Shown piece after piece: positions 50,095-50,265 of a stretch of 50,265 nucleotides of DNA (within the stretch, counting starts at the first letter, position 1; each line of letters opens with the position of its first letter). Location of the stretch: contig JAOPWH010000062.1 of assembly GCA_025965795.1 (NCBI GenBank), forward strand, positions 1 to 50,265, read 5' to 3'. This DNA comes from Blastococcus sp. (GTDB lineage Bacteria > Actinomycetota > Actinomycetes > Mycobacteriales > Geodermatophilaceae). The notes beneath the pieces were generated by a model. That model was not told where the DNA came from, searched no databases, and was given only the letters and a program-made list of their open reading frames with translations. The translations under genes were made by a program, and so were the position numbers.

Positions 50095-50265
50095 ATGACC
50101 TCCACTCAGGTCCGTCCTTCCAGCACCCCCCAGGTCGCCGTCAACGACATCGGCAGCGCCGAGGACTTCCTCGCCGCCATCGACCAGACGATCAAGTACT
50201 TCAACGACGGCGACATCGTCGAAGGCGTCATCGTCAAGGTCGACCGGGACGAGGTGCTGCTGGAC
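50095..50265 (+). CDS. rpsA: 30S ribosomal protein S1, partial (cut by window edge)
   Basis: The first 57 codons. The translation runs through VNDIGSAEDFLAAIDQTIKYF and then NDGDIVEGVIVKVDRDEVLLD, the start of the first S1 RNA-binding domain of RpsA. The ATG at 50095 follows CGGAG at a 10-base spacing. S1 brings mRNA to the 30S subunit. The gene continues beyond the right edge. Confidence 0.95.
   Translation, partial: MTSTQVRPSSTPQVAVNDIGSAEDFLAAIDQTIKYFNDGDIVEGVIVKVDRDEVLLD

Overview
The window looks like a chromosomal segment of a very GC-rich actinobacterium. GC-biased third positions, frequent GTG starts, ATGA/GTGA stop-start overlaps, many leaderless -10 elements (TANNNT ending 6 nt before the start codon), an ANTAR response regulator and a proofreading-dead PolA all point that way. 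The exact family (for example Geodermatophilaceae-like) is inference only.

Bases 1 to about 28240 form an accessory acyl-CoA catabolic cluster. It encodes seven crotonase-family proteins (one cut by the left edge), two acyl-CoA ligases, three acyl-CoA dehydrogenase polypeptides (two of them a split alpha/beta pair), an alpha-methylacyl-CoA racemase, single and tandem short-chain dehydrogenases, an extended SDR, two luciferase-like oxidoreductases, two cyclase-family hydrolases, a SnoaL-like protein, a TesB thioesterase, two Cys-less thiolase-like proteins next to a double DUF35 protein, and a two-subunit 3-oxoacid CoA-transferase. One unit (1632-6624, minus) has the make-up of an alicyclic-acid ring-opening pathway: ligase, hydratase, dehydrogenase and a MenB/BadI-type C-C hydrolase. 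The native substrate cannot be read from the sequence; the racemase and the aldolase-like thiolases suggest a branched or cyclic, perhaps terpenoid-like, acid.

The strongest regional signal is a set of seven near-identical 18-bp palindromes, consensus CAACCAAAC-GTTTGGTTG. They lie at 358, 6636, 10390, 12310, 15485, 15876 and 22508, each in an intergenic promoter region of the cluster and mostly on or beside a recognisable -10 or -35 element. One precedes the TetR-family gene at 14840-15448, the obvious candidate repressor. I find none near the housekeeping genes to the right.

From about 29050 rightward the content becomes core actinobacterial: pyk and tesB, a heterodimeric ABC exporter with its TetR regulator, a PLP-dependent decarboxylase, a tRNA with a leucine CAA anticodon but a short variable loop, a PdtaR-type response regulator, a branched-chain amino-acid ABC transporter (binding protein, then livH-livM-livG-livF, with an enlarged LivM), a GNAT acetyltransferase, a hotdog thioesterase, polA, a methyltransferase, and the start of rpsA. 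The order pyk-tesB ... pdtaR ... polA-rpsA resembles conserved actinobacterial gene order, so the catabolic cluster looks like a lineage-specific block beside a core block.
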